The position numbers and the translations under genes are program-made. The notes under the pieces are model-generated. The model had not been told where the DNA came from, did no database searches, and worked only from the letters and a program-made list of their open reading frames with translations. Shown here in pieces: positions 34,943-43,660 of a stretch of 64,000 bases of DNA. Origin of the DNA: Roseimaritima ulvae (GTDB lineage Bacteria > Planctomycetota > Planctomycetia > Pirellulales > Pirellulaceae); contig NZ_CP042914.1 of assembly GCF_008065135.1 (NCBI RefSeq), positions 7,297,404 to 7,361,403 on the forward strand, read 5' to 3'. The stretch's first letter is position 1. Each line of letters opens with the position of its first letter.

Positions 34943-37213
34943 TTAACCGCCTTCGCCGGCGGGCACCGTTTCCAACCGTTCGAGCTTTCGACGGACCGGG
35001 CGGCGTTCGAACCCACGGCCTAGCGGTCCCGCCAAGATCGCGGGCAGCAACAACAGGTCTCCGACCAAAGCGGCCAGCAGCAAAAACACCATCAACCAAG
35101 CGAAGTGCAAAATCGGCACAAAGGAACTGGCGGCAAAGACAAGCAACCCGCCACAACAAATCAACGTGGTATGCAGCATCGCGCCGGCACAGCGTTCAAA
35201 CGCATCGCGGAGCGCCGCTTGACGCGAAGCACCAGCATCGATGCCCCGGCGGAACCAAGTCAGAAAGTGAACCGTGTCGTCGACGGCGATGCCCAGGGCC
35301 GCACTGGCCGTCATCACCGACCCGATTTGAATCGGGATATCCACCCATTCCAAGCCACCAAACACGACCACGGCGGGAAACAGATTGGGGACCATCGCCA
35401 AGGCCGCCGCCAAGGGGCTTCGCAGCACCAACACCAACACTACGGCAATCACGGCAAAGGCCGCCAAGAAGCTGCGGAACAGGTCCTGCAACAATTGCCG
35501 CTGCGCTTTGTAGATCAACGGAATCACCCCGGTGTACGTGCCGCGGGCGCGCTGCTGTTGTAACAGGGGGTCGATGTTTTGCCGCAGTGTTTCGGCAAAT
35601 CGCCCGTAGTCCAGATCGCCGATCGCCTCGGCCCGCACGGTGATTCGCCACAATTGTTCGTCTTCCGTTTCGGCGACAAAATCCGTGGCCAACAACCCCT
35701 GATAGGTCGATTCGCGATTGATCACTTGCCGTTTGGCTACGTCCGCAATCCCGCCGCCTCGCGGCAGCCGCGGCGCCAGGTTGATCGCCGACATCGTCGC
35801 CAAGGGCTGGTCCATGGATTGAATTTCGCCCTGCACCATGGCCACCGTTCGCAACCGCTGCAGCAGATCCTGCGAGTCGTGTTTGTCGAAGTGAATCACC
35901 ACCTCCAGCGGCACCATCGGACCGACATGCTGTTCCAGCCACCGATAGTCTTGGATCGCATCGCTGCTGGGCAGAAAACGGTCCTGCAGTCGCACGGTCG
36001 ACTTTACGTACGGCAGTCCCCAAGCGCCCAGTCCCATCACCACCAGACAGCCAGCCAGGACGACGTAGTGATACCGCGCGATGCCGGCGATGAAATTTGA
36101 ACCCGACAGCCGCTTTGCCGACTTGGCGGGGGCTGCGGTTTGGCGAACGGGAAACAGGTACAGCGCGGCGGGCAGGAATAGAAACAACACGCCCACGCTT
36201 GCCACGATGCCAATCGCCGCGTAGATCCCAAAGGTGCGGATCGGATCGATCTTGCTGAGCACCAACGAGGCCAGTCCAATCCCGGTGGTGACAGCCGCCA
36301 GGGAACAGGGCAGCCAACCATGCGCCACCGCGGTGGCCAGCGGTGTGGTGCCCGGTCCGCGCTTGTCGCGCGGCGTCGGTTCCGCCACCGCATCGCGGTA
36401 GTAATTAGCCAGGTGCACCGCCGACGAGATGCTCAACACATAAATCAGCGGCGGCAACATCGTCATCAGCAGGTTCATTTCGCCGCCGCTGAAGTACAGA
36501 ATCGCCAGCCCCAAGCCCGTGCTATAACCGGCCACCAACAACACCATGATGGCCATCGGCACACTGCGGAGACGAACCGAGGCGATAACAAAAGAGAGCA
36601 GCGCGGCGAAGCCCGCCAGTTGAAACAGCAAACGTCGACTCTCGGCGTCGATCGCGGCGGCATCGACGGTCGGCCCGGCCAACCGCAACGAGTCGGCGGA
36701 GACATCGATACGAGCCGCCGCCAACCGCTCGATTTCACCAACCGCGGCAATCCGGTCGTCCTGTCCCACCGCCGACGTCGATAACACCAGACAGGTGTCC
36801 TGCCCGTGACTGCCCAGCAAACTCCCGCGCAACCGTCGCAACGCCGCCGGGCGACTCAGTTCCAGCGGAGGTTGCATCAATTGCTGCAACACACTGGGGC
36901 CCGAACGGACGCGATCAAAATATGGCGAGACGGTCAGGGCGGTGGCTAGCTGGTCGACGCGGGGATCGTCCAACGTACAACCCGGCCAACTGACCACCGC
37001 GATTTCGTCGCTGCCAAAGTGCTCCTGGAACCAATCGTAGCGATCCGTTTCGGCAAACCCACGGGGCAACCACTGACGAGGGTCATTCGACGTGCTGCGC
37101 AGCGCCCCAATCGCTCCCCAAACCACCAATGGCAAGCCCAACAGCATGACCACCAGGGTCGCCACCGCGGTGCGGGTGCGGCGGCGGGCCGCGGGACGGG
37201 GCGGTTCACTCAT
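34943..37213 (-). CDS. RND-superfamily (MMPL-type) exporter
   Basis: 756 residues with the duplicated RND layout: one N-terminal helix (AVATLVVMLLGLPLVVWGAI), a periplasmic loop, five helices around 215-400, a second loop, and five more helices at the end. GIAVDDTVHFLTWFRRG, in the second half, is the conserved Asp-bearing helix of MMPL/HpnN-like transporters (proton relay). Such transporters export lipids, hopanoids or other hydrophobic compounds. ATG at 37213 overlaps the stop of the alpha/beta hydrolase (ATGA), so the two are cotranslated. Together they suggest handling of a lipid or ester substrate, which is inference. No adaptor or outer-membrane factor is adjacent. Confidence 0.9.
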   Translation of the reverse strand: MSEPPRPAARRRTRTAVATLVVMLLGLPLVVWGAIGALRSTSNDPRQWLPRGFAETDRYDWFQEHFGSDEIAVVSWPGCTLDDPRVDQLATALTVSPYFDRVRSGPSVLQQLMQPPLELSRPAALRRLRGSLLGSHGQDTCLVLSTSAVGQDDRIAAVGEIERLAAARIDVSADSLRLAGPTVDAAAIDAESRRLLFQLAGFAALLSFVIASVRLRSVPMAIMVLLVAGYSTGLGLAILYFSGGEMNLLMTMLPPLIYVLSISSAVHLANYYRDAVAEPTPRDKRGPGTTPLATAVAHGWLPCSLAAVTTGIGLASLVLSKIDPIRTFGIYAAIGIVASVGVLFLFLPAALYLFPVRQTAAPAKSAKRLSGSNFIAGIARYHYVVLAGCLVVMGLGAWGLPYVKSTVRLQDRFLPSSDAIQDYRWLEQHVGPMVPLEVVIHFDKHDSQDLLQRLRTVAMVQGEIQSMDQPLATMSAINLAPRLPRGGGIADVAKRQVINRESTYQGLLATDFVAETEDEQLWRITVRAEAIGDLDYGRFAETLRQNIDPLLQQQRARGTYTGVIPLIYKAQRQLLQDLFRSFLAAFAVIAVVLVLVLRSPLAAALAMVPNLFPAVVVFGGLEWVDIPIQIGSVMTASAALGIAVDDTVHFLTWFRRGIDAGASRQAALRDAFERCAGAMLHTTLICCGGLLVFAASSFVPILHFAWLMVFLLLAALVGDLLLLPAILAGPLGRGFERRPVRRKLERLETVPAGEGG

Positions 37214-38016
37214 ACGGCCGCAAAACACTCCGGCAAAAACGCGTCCAACAGCTGAGCAAACTCCTCGGGTCGTTCCCAGTTGGGAGCGTGTCCGCAGTTC
37301 TCAATAAAGGACAACCGCGAACCTGCGATCCGACGCTGGAACTCTTCCCCGGTGGCCGGCGGCGTAATTTCGTCTTCGCGTCCCCAGATGATCATCGTCG
37401 GCAACTGCAACTGACTCAGTTCGTCTTCCACACAGCGATCTCGAGTCGCCCGCGAAACCCGCAACAGAAACCGCACATAGTCGCGATCGGTCAACATGCC
37501 GTGCCAATGATCCACCAGCGGTTCGGAAACCTTGGAATCATCGTACAATATGCCCGCGATCGTGCTCCGCACAAAGCTCTTCGAGGGTTTGGCACGCAAA
37601 CCACGAATCGGGCTGCGTTCAAACAGCCCCGCACTGCCGGCCAACACCAAGCCCCGCGGCAAATCAGGCTGCTTGATGCAAATGTCGATGGCCACCAGAC
37701 CGCCCAGCGAATTGCCGCACAGCACCGGGTTGTCGAGCGCCAGGTCATCGATCAGCTGCTCGACCGATGAGCTCAGGTCGGAAATGCTCTGCATCCCATT
37801 GCGGCGACGGCCAGGCTGTGGATCGATCGGCAACTGAGGAGCGATCACGCGATATCGATCCGCTAGACTCTCCATCACCTCCAACCAATGATCGGGGGTT
37901 CCGAACAAGCCATGCAAGAACAAGATTGTGTCGGGACCTTCGCCTAGATCGACCACCTGACTCAGATCGATCCGCGAACCCGCTCGCCGGGGGCTCATGG
38001 CCTTGGTTCTAAGCAT
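37210..38016 (-). CDS. Alpha/beta-fold hydrolase
   Basis: 268 residues. The oxyanion strand is LFLHGLFGTPDHW. The nucleophile elbow is GNSLGG (Ser103). The acid is in IIWGREDEITPP (Asp215) and the His is in NCGHAPNWERP (His243). All members of the catalytic triad are present, so it should be an active esterase or thioesterase-like hydrolase; substrate unknown. ATG at 38016 has no clear ribosome binding site; an internal Met at residue 7 (37998) is possible. The stop overlaps the RND exporter start by four bases. Confidence 0.92.
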   Translation of the reverse strand: MLRTKAMSPRRAGSRIDLSQVVDLGEGPDTILFLHGLFGTPDHWLEVMESLADRYRVIAPQLPIDPQPGRRRNGMQSISDLSSSVEQLIDDLALDNPVLCGNSLGGLVAIDICIKQPDLPRGLVLAGSAGLFERSPIRGLRAKPSKSFVRSTIAGILYDDSKVSEPLVDHWHGMLTDRDYVRFLLRVSRATRDRCVEDELSQLQLPTMIIWGREDEITPPATGEEFQRRIAGSRLSFIENCGHAPNWERPEEFAQLLDAFLPECFAAV

Positions 38017-38620
38017 ATTTATTAACTGCGTTTCCGTATGAACGAAGAGAGTAAGTCTCGATTCTGATCTTGGTTGGATTCAGGCAAGTCGACAACCCCT
38101 CGGATGTGCCCCTTGGGTCCGTCTGACAGGCCCACCCAAACAAGCGTTTGCCGCGGAGCGGAGGCGGTGCGACAATCCGCCACACAGGACACACAAGCCC
38201 CAACGCCCCGCGACCCACACCTCCGCGAAACTAAACCACCTAAACAGACGCTCAACGGAGACTTACCCACCGCAAGCACGCATCTCCACTGCTATCCATA
38301 CTGACAACGGTGCCCAAAAGGTTGCTCGGACTGCGGACCGGTCCCCCGAGCTGTTCGGCCCTTTGGCTGACAACCGGCATCCCATTGGCAGGTTGCGGTA
38401 TCGAAAACGCTTTGGACACCACCATGGACTGGCTATTGATTTCGCGTCCCCGAGCGGAGGTTTCGTGGTTTAAACCGTCGCTGAAGAGATGGTTGGGCGA
38501 CACGTGTCCCCCCTCCCCCTAACCCCCTCCCCCAAAACGGTCGCGGTCACGCCTATTGAGATGGATACCTCTAGCGCGACCATTTTGGGGGAGGGGGGAC
38601 CAGAATTCGCTCGAGCGTGA
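38017..38620. other. Gene-poor gap with a long hairpin
   Basis: About 600 bases without a convincing gene. Small open frames at 38252-38503 (minus) and 38310-38522 (plus) overlap each other, lack a ribosome binding site and show no family signature. The right end holds the hairpin described at 38525-38595. The left part should contain the promoter for the hydrolase-RND pair, but I cannot point to a clear -35/-10. Confidence 0.5.
38525..38595. terminator. Long inverted repeat downstream of the DUF3800-like gene
   Basis: CCCTCCCCCAAAACGGTCGC (from 38525) pairs with GCGACCATTTTGGGGGAGGG (to 38595): 20 of 21 bases match, around a 29-base loop. It lies 25 bases after the stop of the minus-strand gene, as a terminator would, but has no T-run of the classic kind. 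Related CCCCCAAAACAAGC-type motifs occur at 50540-50640, so it may be a dispersed repeat that doubles as a terminator. Confidence 0.6.
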
Positions 38621-40999
38621 CTACAGGTAATGGAACTTCAGCAACCCCATCAACTGGGGCACGCGGCCGGCATCGGGGCGTTCGATGGCGGTGGTCAGCG
38701 ACTGGATGATCGCCGCGGCGGCGGGCAATTTCGGTTCCGCCTGGGCGAGCGCCTGTTCGGCGGCTTCGCGAAAATGTTGGTCATCAAAACAACTGTAGGC
38801 GATCGTTCCGATGAAGGCCGAGAACAATTGCAACGTCGCGCCGCAGCGGCGGCTGGCCAGCGCCAACAGGGCTCGGTCAAACCACCGCGATGCGTCCTGT
38901 GGTTCTTTGGCTTCCCACAACACATAGGCTCGATAAAGGGCGATATCCGGCCAGGGTTCGCCTTCCCGCATCGCCCAATCTTCGCGACGGTCCAAATACT
39001 TCTCGGTCACCTCCGCCAACGGCGACTGACGCCCAAAGGCCGCCATCGCCCGCAGCAACAAGCGATGCCGATAGCGATTCGTTTTGGCTTGCTTATGCGA
39101 TGCCAATTCCTCGACCAGCACCTGCGGATCGCCGACCGCATCGCTCAGCAGAGCATACCAATCTTCCGCGCCGGCATCGATCGCGTTGTGGGCGCGGTAG
39201 CTGGCGGGAATCTGCCGCCAACCGGCCAGACTGGGCAGCGCCGCTTCGGCGGCTTCCATCAATTGCACAGCCCGCTGCAATTGGTTTTCGGCTTCCTCAA
39301 AATTTTCCAGTGCGGCCTGGTAGCGTCCCAAGCTGGTCAGCACTTTGGCGCGCAAGAACCGTGGTAAGAACGGGAACCGCACATCGTCCGCCCAGTCTTC
39401 GGCGATCAGTACGGCTTGGTCGAATTCCAATTGCTCGGCCCACACGCCGGCCAGATGCAAATCGCATTCGACCGCCAAATCGGGGACGTCTTCCAAGGCC
39501 TGTTCACGAATCGTTTCGTACTCTTCGATCAGGGCCGTCACGCGGTGCGGGTCGCCGGCGAAGGTGGCGCTTTGAAACTGCACGGCGGTGGATAACAACC
39601 GAGCCCGAATGCCCTGCTGCTCGGGCGTGATGGATACGATCCGCCGCACCACCTCGACGGCTTTTTCCAGTTTCCGCAGATCTCGGCTGCGGCGCTGATA
39701 TCGGCGGTCGAGCGTTTCCAATAGACGCAGCTGCAGATCGCGACGGTCGACCAAGCGGCGGCGGACATCGTCGACCAACAATTCGCCCATCCGCGTCTGC
39801 CGCAATTCGACAGCCAAATCCATAAACGTTTCCACGTCGCCGTTTTCTTCCAAGTGCTCCAGCCGTTTCAGCCGCTGCACCAAGTCCATGGTCAGCGGCA
39901 CGTAGCCGGGCAACTGTTTGAATTTGGCGATCTGTCCCAGTTCGCGATTCGACTTGGTGCTCTCCCTCGCCAGGTAAGCCAATTGATCGGCGTAGGCGAT
40001 GTAACTATCGATGCGATCCAGGTCGTACCAAGCGACTTCTTTGATGTCGTAACGGGCGAACCGCTGGGTGCCGCGGAGCAGCCCTTGGTAGAAATCGGTT
40101 TGGTCGAAGCCATGCGGATGACGTGAATCGTGATCCATCCAAATCCGCAACTGCGCCGGCGTGCCATCGACCGGCAACAACCACCCCAACACGATTTGAA
40201 TGCACGCCTGCAGTAGGTCGTCGTAGTGTTGGCTGGCTTGGCCGCGTCGATCGTCCAAGCGGATCGGCATGATGAACGGCAGGGCCCGTGGACAACGAAA
40301 CAACTGTTCCAAGATTTCGTAGGCTTCCAGCGTCGCGTAGCGGTGATCCTTGGCAGCCGGCAACACGCTGAAGTCCGGCCGCGCGCCTTGCCAGACGACG
40401 CCGGCGATCACGCCTTCGCTACCTCGCTTGCCGGTGTGAGGCCAGGTTTCGTCGATGCAAATCAGAAAGTCATGGCTGTCACGTCCCCAATCGGTGACAC
40501 TGGGCATTTCCAGTCGAGCGCGTTCGAGCCGCTGCTGAGCGACGCGGCTCCGTGTCATCTTTTCGGTTGGCTTGGGACGAACCCGAGCGGTCTTGGCGGG
40601 CGTTTTTGCCGGCGTCCCATTCGACTTACCGTTGCCGTTGCCATTGCTCTTGCGCGACGTCGGTTCGCGGCGGGCTACGTTGGCTTCGAAAGCCTTCATC
40701 AACACGTCGGGAACGCCGGCCGAACCGAGCACGCGGCGGACACGATGAAAGGCCCGATCGGGTGTGCGAAAAAACGGATTCAGTAGTTTCCCCAACTCTA
40801 CCTGAGCCTTCTGCAGGGCCACGGTTTGAGCTTCGTTGGGCAACCAATCCATCAAAGGTTTGCAGTCCAGCCCCAAACCGCTGATATCCTCAAGCACCTG
40901 CTTTAGATGCGGGTCCAAGCGGTGCGCGCGACCGCTTTTGATCAATCGTGGGACAATCCGCTGCCAAGCTTTCCACCAAGCGGGCGACTTCGCTTTCAT
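38621..40999 (-). CDS. DUF3800-like (RNase H-fold) domain fused to a helical-repeat region
   Basis: 792 residues, three parts. Residues 1-110 are helical; 112-165 form a basic linker (SNGNGNGKSNGTPAKTPAKT). Residues ~175-345 look like a DUF3800 domain: FLICIDETWPHTG (Asp183-Glu184), GVIAGVVW, a helix with YDDLLQACIQIVLG, LRIWMDHDSRH (Asp289, Asp291), and DSYIAYADQLAYLAR (Asp331, Asp338) in place of the usual 'S-x-x-x-x-x-Q-x-A-D-x-x-A'. Acidic residues at these points are what an RNase H-type nuclease needs. Residues ~380-790 are helical, TPR-like repeats. ATG at 40999 overlaps the NhaC stop (ATGA). Function is inferred: possibly a nuclease with a sensing or scaffold tail. Confidence 0.65.
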   Translation of the reverse strand: MKAKSPAWWKAWQRIVPRLIKSGRAHRLDPHLKQVLEDISGLGLDCKPLMDWLPNEAQTVALQKAQVELGKLLNPFFRTPDRAFHRVRRVLGSAGVPDVLMKAFEANVARREPTSRKSNGNGNGKSNGTPAKTPAKTARVRPKPTEKMTRSRVAQQRLERARLEMPSVTDWGRDSHDFLICIDETWPHTGKRGSEGVIAGVVWQGARPDFSVLPAAKDHRYATLEAYEILEQLFRCPRALPFIMPIRLDDRRGQASQHYDDLLQACIQIVLGWLLPVDGTPAQLRIWMDHDSRHPHGFDQTDFYQGLLRGTQRFARYDIKEVAWYDLDRIDSYIAYADQLAYLARESTKSNRELGQIAKFKQLPGYVPLTMDLVQRLKRLEHLEENGDVETFMDLAVELRQTRMGELLVDDVRRRLVDRRDLQLRLLETLDRRYQRRSRDLRKLEKAVEVVRRIVSITPEQQGIRARLLSTAVQFQSATFAGDPHRVTALIEEYETIREQALEDVPDLAVECDLHLAGVWAEQLEFDQAVLIAEDWADDVRFPFLPRFLRAKVLTSLGRYQAALENFEEAENQLQRAVQLMEAAEAALPSLAGWRQIPASYRAHNAIDAGAEDWYALLSDAVGDPQVLVEELASHKQAKTNRYRHRLLLRAMAAFGRQSPLAEVTEKYLDRREDWAMREGEPWPDIALYRAYVLWEAKEPQDASRWFDRALLALASRRCGATLQLFSAFIGTIAYSCFDDQHFREAAEQALAQAEPKLPAAAAIIQSLTTAIERPDAGRVPQLMGLLKFHYL

Positions 41000-42645
41000 C
41001 GACTTGGTTCCTCAACCCGGCGGCCCAGCACTCGCACGCTGGCGTACAACACCACGGCGCCTGCCACGATACTGAGCCAGGGCGACAGGCCCCACGCCGC
41101 CGGCAACGTCCCCAATAGAATCGCCACCGCGGCGGCCAGCGCCGCATAAGGCATTTGCGTTCGCACATGCTCCACGTGGTCACAACCGCAAGCCCGACTG
41201 GACAGCACTGTGGTATCGGAAATCGGCGAACAATGGTCCCCGAAAATAGCTCCGGCCAACACGCTACCGGTGGTGGCCGCAAGCAGACTCGCCTGGGAAT
41301 CCGCCACTGCCATCTGCAAGCCCAGTTGCACAGCCAACGGGGTCAGCAGGGCCATCGTGCCCCAGCTGGTTCCGGTTGAAAACGCCACCAGGGAAGCGAC
41401 CAAGAAAACCAACGTCGGCAACAGTACCCCCGGCAAACGATCGCTCAGCACTTCGCCCAGGTAGCCGCCGGTATTCAATTGATCTTCGGCCGTCATCGAG
41501 GACAGGGCCCAGGCCAACCACAGCACCAACATGGCCGGCATGATCTGCCAAGCCCCACGCACGACGCCCCACAACAAAGTTCGCAACGTGGCAAGCTGCG
41601 GGTGCGACAGAAAGCCCATCACCAGAGCCGTCAGCAAACCGACTTTTCCCGCCGTGGTTAACGCCTGATAAGAATCAGCGTTGCCCAGGATCTCGCCCCA
41701 ACCCTGCAGCCCCGTCGGTCGCTCGCCGGGTTGGTCGGCCACCGCTTCCAGCCCCGTCGACACCAACACCCCGGCGACGGTGGCCACGCACACCACGACC
41801 GGCAACAAAGCGGCGAACCAGACCCACAAACCAGCATCGTCCTCGGCGGCAGATTTGTCGGAGGCGGCTGATTTGTCGGGGCTGGCTGAGTTGTTGGGGG
41901 CGGCTGAGTTGCCGGCGGTTGCGCCGGGCTGTTCCAAAGCCGCGCGTTCGGCTCGCAACATGGGCCCGAAATCCCGCCCGCTGCGAGCGATAATAAACAC
42001 CAGCAGCAAAGCAAAGATGGGATAGAACCGATAGGCGATCGATTGCACAAATAATTCGAACGCGGTGACACTCGAATCCGGCGGCAGCCCTTCGCCGATC
42101 AAACTCACCTCGGTCGCCACCCAAGTACTGACCAATGCCAACCCGGCCACCGGCGCGGCGGTCGAATCGACCAGATAAGCCAACTTCGCACGCGAGATTC
42201 GCAGCGTATCACAGACGCTCCGCATCGTGCCGCCGAGCAACAGGGTGTTGGCGTAGTCGTCGAAAAAAATTCCCAGCCCCAAGCCGGCGACCAGCGTTTG
42301 CCCGCCTCGTCGGCCGGAAGCGCGAGCGGCCAACTGCCGCATCAAAGCCTGCATCGAGCGACTGGCCTCCAGCACCCCGATCATGGCTCCTAACAACAGG
42401 CTGAACTGCAGCACGCTGATGTGGTCGGCATCGAACAGCGATTGATAGATGTGGTGCCACAGAAATTGGGCTCCGCGGACGATGCCGCTGCGCTGCGGTT
42501 CGTCGGCGGCCAGCGGCAGTTTCCAGGCCAACAACGCGGCTCCCACCACCACCGCCAAGCCCAACGAGGCGATCACACGACGGGTCACAATGGCCAGTAT
42601 AATGGCGACCATCGACGGCAATAGACTGAGCAACCCGAATGACAC
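40996..42645 (-). CDS. NhaC-family Na+/H+ antiporter
   Basis: 549 residues with about 11-12 membrane helices. Family motifs: GLGIFFDDYANTLLLGGTMR, YLVDSTAAPVAGLALVSTWV, FSTGTSWGTMALLTPL and GAIFGDHCSPISDTTVLSS, all typical of the Na_H_antiporter (PF03553) group that includes NhaC-type antiporters. A hydrophilic Ala/Asn/Ser-rich loop near residues 245-270 (NSAAPNNSASPDKSAASDKS) is an unusual insert. The start is GTG at 42645 without a good ribosome binding site. The 3' end overlaps the DUF3800-like gene by four bases, so the two form an operon. It should exchange sodium for protons across the inner membrane. Confidence 0.92.
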   Translation of the reverse strand: MSFGLLSLLPSMVAIILAIVTRRVIASLGLAVVVGAALLAWKLPLAADEPQRSGIVRGAQFLWHHIYQSLFDADHISVLQFSLLLGAMIGVLEASRSMQALMRQLAARASGRRGGQTLVAGLGLGIFFDDYANTLLLGGTMRSVCDTLRISRAKLAYLVDSTAAPVAGLALVSTWVATEVSLIGEGLPPDSSVTAFELFVQSIAYRFYPIFALLLVFIIARSGRDFGPMLRAERAALEQPGATAGNSAAPNNSASPDKSAASDKSAAEDDAGLWVWFAALLPVVVCVATVAGVLVSTGLEAVADQPGERPTGLQGWGEILGNADSYQALTTAGKVGLLTALVMGFLSHPQLATLRTLLWGVVRGAWQIMPAMLVLWLAWALSSMTAEDQLNTGGYLGEVLSDRLPGVLLPTLVFLVASLVAFSTGTSWGTMALLTPLAVQLGLQMAVADSQASLLAATTGSVLAGAIFGDHCSPISDTTVLSSRACGCDHVEHVRTQMPYAALAAAVAILLGTLPAAWGLSPWLSIVAGAVVLYASVRVLGRRVEEPSR

Positions 42646-42775
42646 GGCGACGTACAGCGTTGAAGAAAGGGGCAGGCAGTGAAAGCGGTGTTGACAGTCT
42701 AACAGCCAAACGCCGCATCGATTAGGATGCCAATCTTTCTATTCTTCCCTTCGCTACTTGGTTGGAAAAAGCACG

Positions 42776-43105
42776 ATGTCTCAATCTCCCCCCTCCAATC
42801 CCTATCAGACCACCGGCGCCGCCCCCGCAGGTCCCGTTGGCACCAAGCCCAATAATTATCTGGTGCAGTCGATCCTGGTGACGCTGTGTTGCTGTTTGCC
42901 GCTGGGCATCGTGGCGATCATCTTTGCCGCTCAAGTCGATTCCAAGTGGAACTCCGGAGATCACGCGGGAGCGGTCGCGGCGTCGGAAAACGCCAAGAAG
43001 TGGAGCATGATCGCGTTGGTTCTAGGGATCATCGCCAATATCGGAGTGGTCATCCTGCAAGTCGTGGCAGGCGTCGCGGCGCAGCAACAGGGGGGTGGGT
43101 TCTGA
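42776..43105 (+). CDS. CD225/dispanin-family small membrane protein
   Basis: 109 residues from ATG at 42776 (GGAAAAAG upstream; an in-frame TTG at 42758 is less likely). A short Pro/Asn-rich N-terminus is followed by two membrane segments: LVQSILVTLCCCLPLGIVAI with a Cys cluster, then WSMIALVLGIIANIGVVILQ, joined by a small loop (VDSKWNSGDHAGAVAASENA). This is the CD225/IFITM layout. It ends in QQQGGGF and stops at 43103-43105 within a G-rich stretch that overlaps the next reading frame. Function in bacteria is unknown. Confidence 0.88.
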   Translation: MSQSPPSNPYQTTGAAPAGPVGTKPNNYLVQSILVTLCCCLPLGIVAIIFAAQVDSKWNSGDHAGAVAASENAKKWSMIALVLGIIANIGVVILQVVAGVAAQQQGGGF

Positions 43106-43503
43106 GCGTTTCGTCTGGGCCGCGGCGCAGCCTGATCGCCGCAGCCGTCGTACTGTTGGTGGGTTCGGGCGTGTTGTTATTATCGCGCTACGAGCCCACG
43201 GCCGATTCGTGGTACCCCAAGTGCATGCTGCATCAATGGACGGGCATCCATTGCCCCGGATGTGGCGCCACGCGGGCCTGCCGCGCGTTGGTTCAAGGCG
43301 ATCTATGGGCGGCCATACGCTTCAACCCGTTGTTGATCGTGGGCGGCCCGATAATCGCGGCCAGTTTGTGGTGGCAACGGCGGCGGGAACGTCGCGGCGG
43401 CCCCTATGCTCCGTGGTTATCCTGGACGCTGTGCATCGTGGTGATCGCCTTCTTCATCCTCCGCAACCTACCCACCCCGGGCAGCAGCCCCCTGGCGCCG
43501 TAA
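43102..43503 (+). CDS. DUF2752-family membrane protein (start unclear, possible frameshift product)
   Basis: About 133 residues. A first membrane helix (LIAAAVVLLVGSGVLLLS) is followed by the DUF2752 signature HCPGCGATRACRALVQGD and FNPLLIV, then a further helix (WTLCIVVIAFFIL). No ATG, GTG or TTG with a ribosome binding site lies at a sensible place: the nearest upstream start in this frame is a GTG at 42886 deep inside the CD225 gene. The choices are CTG at 43102, overlapping the CD225 stop as CTGA after GGGGGTGGG, or a -1 shift at G-GGG-GGT (43090-43096) that would fuse it to CD225. The domain call is firm; the 5' end is not. Confidence 0.7.
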   Translation: MSVSSGPRRSLIAAAVVLLVGSGVLLLSRYEPTADSWYPKCMLHQWTGIHCPGCGATRACRALVQGDLWAAIRFNPLLIVGGPIIAASLWWQRRRERRGGPYAPWLSWTLCIVVIAFFILRNLPTPGSSPLAP

Positions 43504-43511
43504 GTCAGTCA

Positions 43512-43600
43512 GTAGGCCGGAACAAGCCGTGCGCAGTTCCGGCAGGGGTTTGCCGTTTGATTTCCCATGCCGGAACGGCGCACGGCTTGTTCCGGCCTAC
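43512..43600. terminator. Long hairpin between convergent genes
   Basis: TAGGCCGGAACAAGCCGTGC (from 43513) pairs perfectly with GCACGGCTTGTTCCGGCCTA (to 43599), and pairing continues inward over CAGTTCCGGCA/TGCCGGAACG with one mismatch. The stem is about 31 bp with a ~25-base loop. It lies nine bases after the DUF2752 stop and ~60 bases after the end of the convergent histidine kinase gene, so it may terminate both. It also looks like a mobile-type palindrome (REP/MITE-like). Confidence 0.7.
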
Positions 43601-43615
43601 ATTGCTTGCACGTGA

Positions 43616-43643
43616 CGTTGCGTTCGCGGAGCGAACGACGACC
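43616..43643 (-). repeat. Family D repeat (TTCGCTCCGCGAA palindrome)
   Basis: CGTTGCGTTCGCGGAGCGAA followed by CGACGACC, the reverse complement of the motif repeated three times at 50167-50266 and found once inside the coding region at 7780-7801. It lies between the hairpin and the histidine kinase stop. Confidence 0.85.
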
Positions 43644-43660
43644 ATTAGCGACCTTAGACC

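Noticed and set aside
38252-38522. Two overlapping small open frames (83 and 70 codons)
   Set aside because: They are antisense to each other, without ribosome binding sites or recognisable domains; the gap is better left unassigned.
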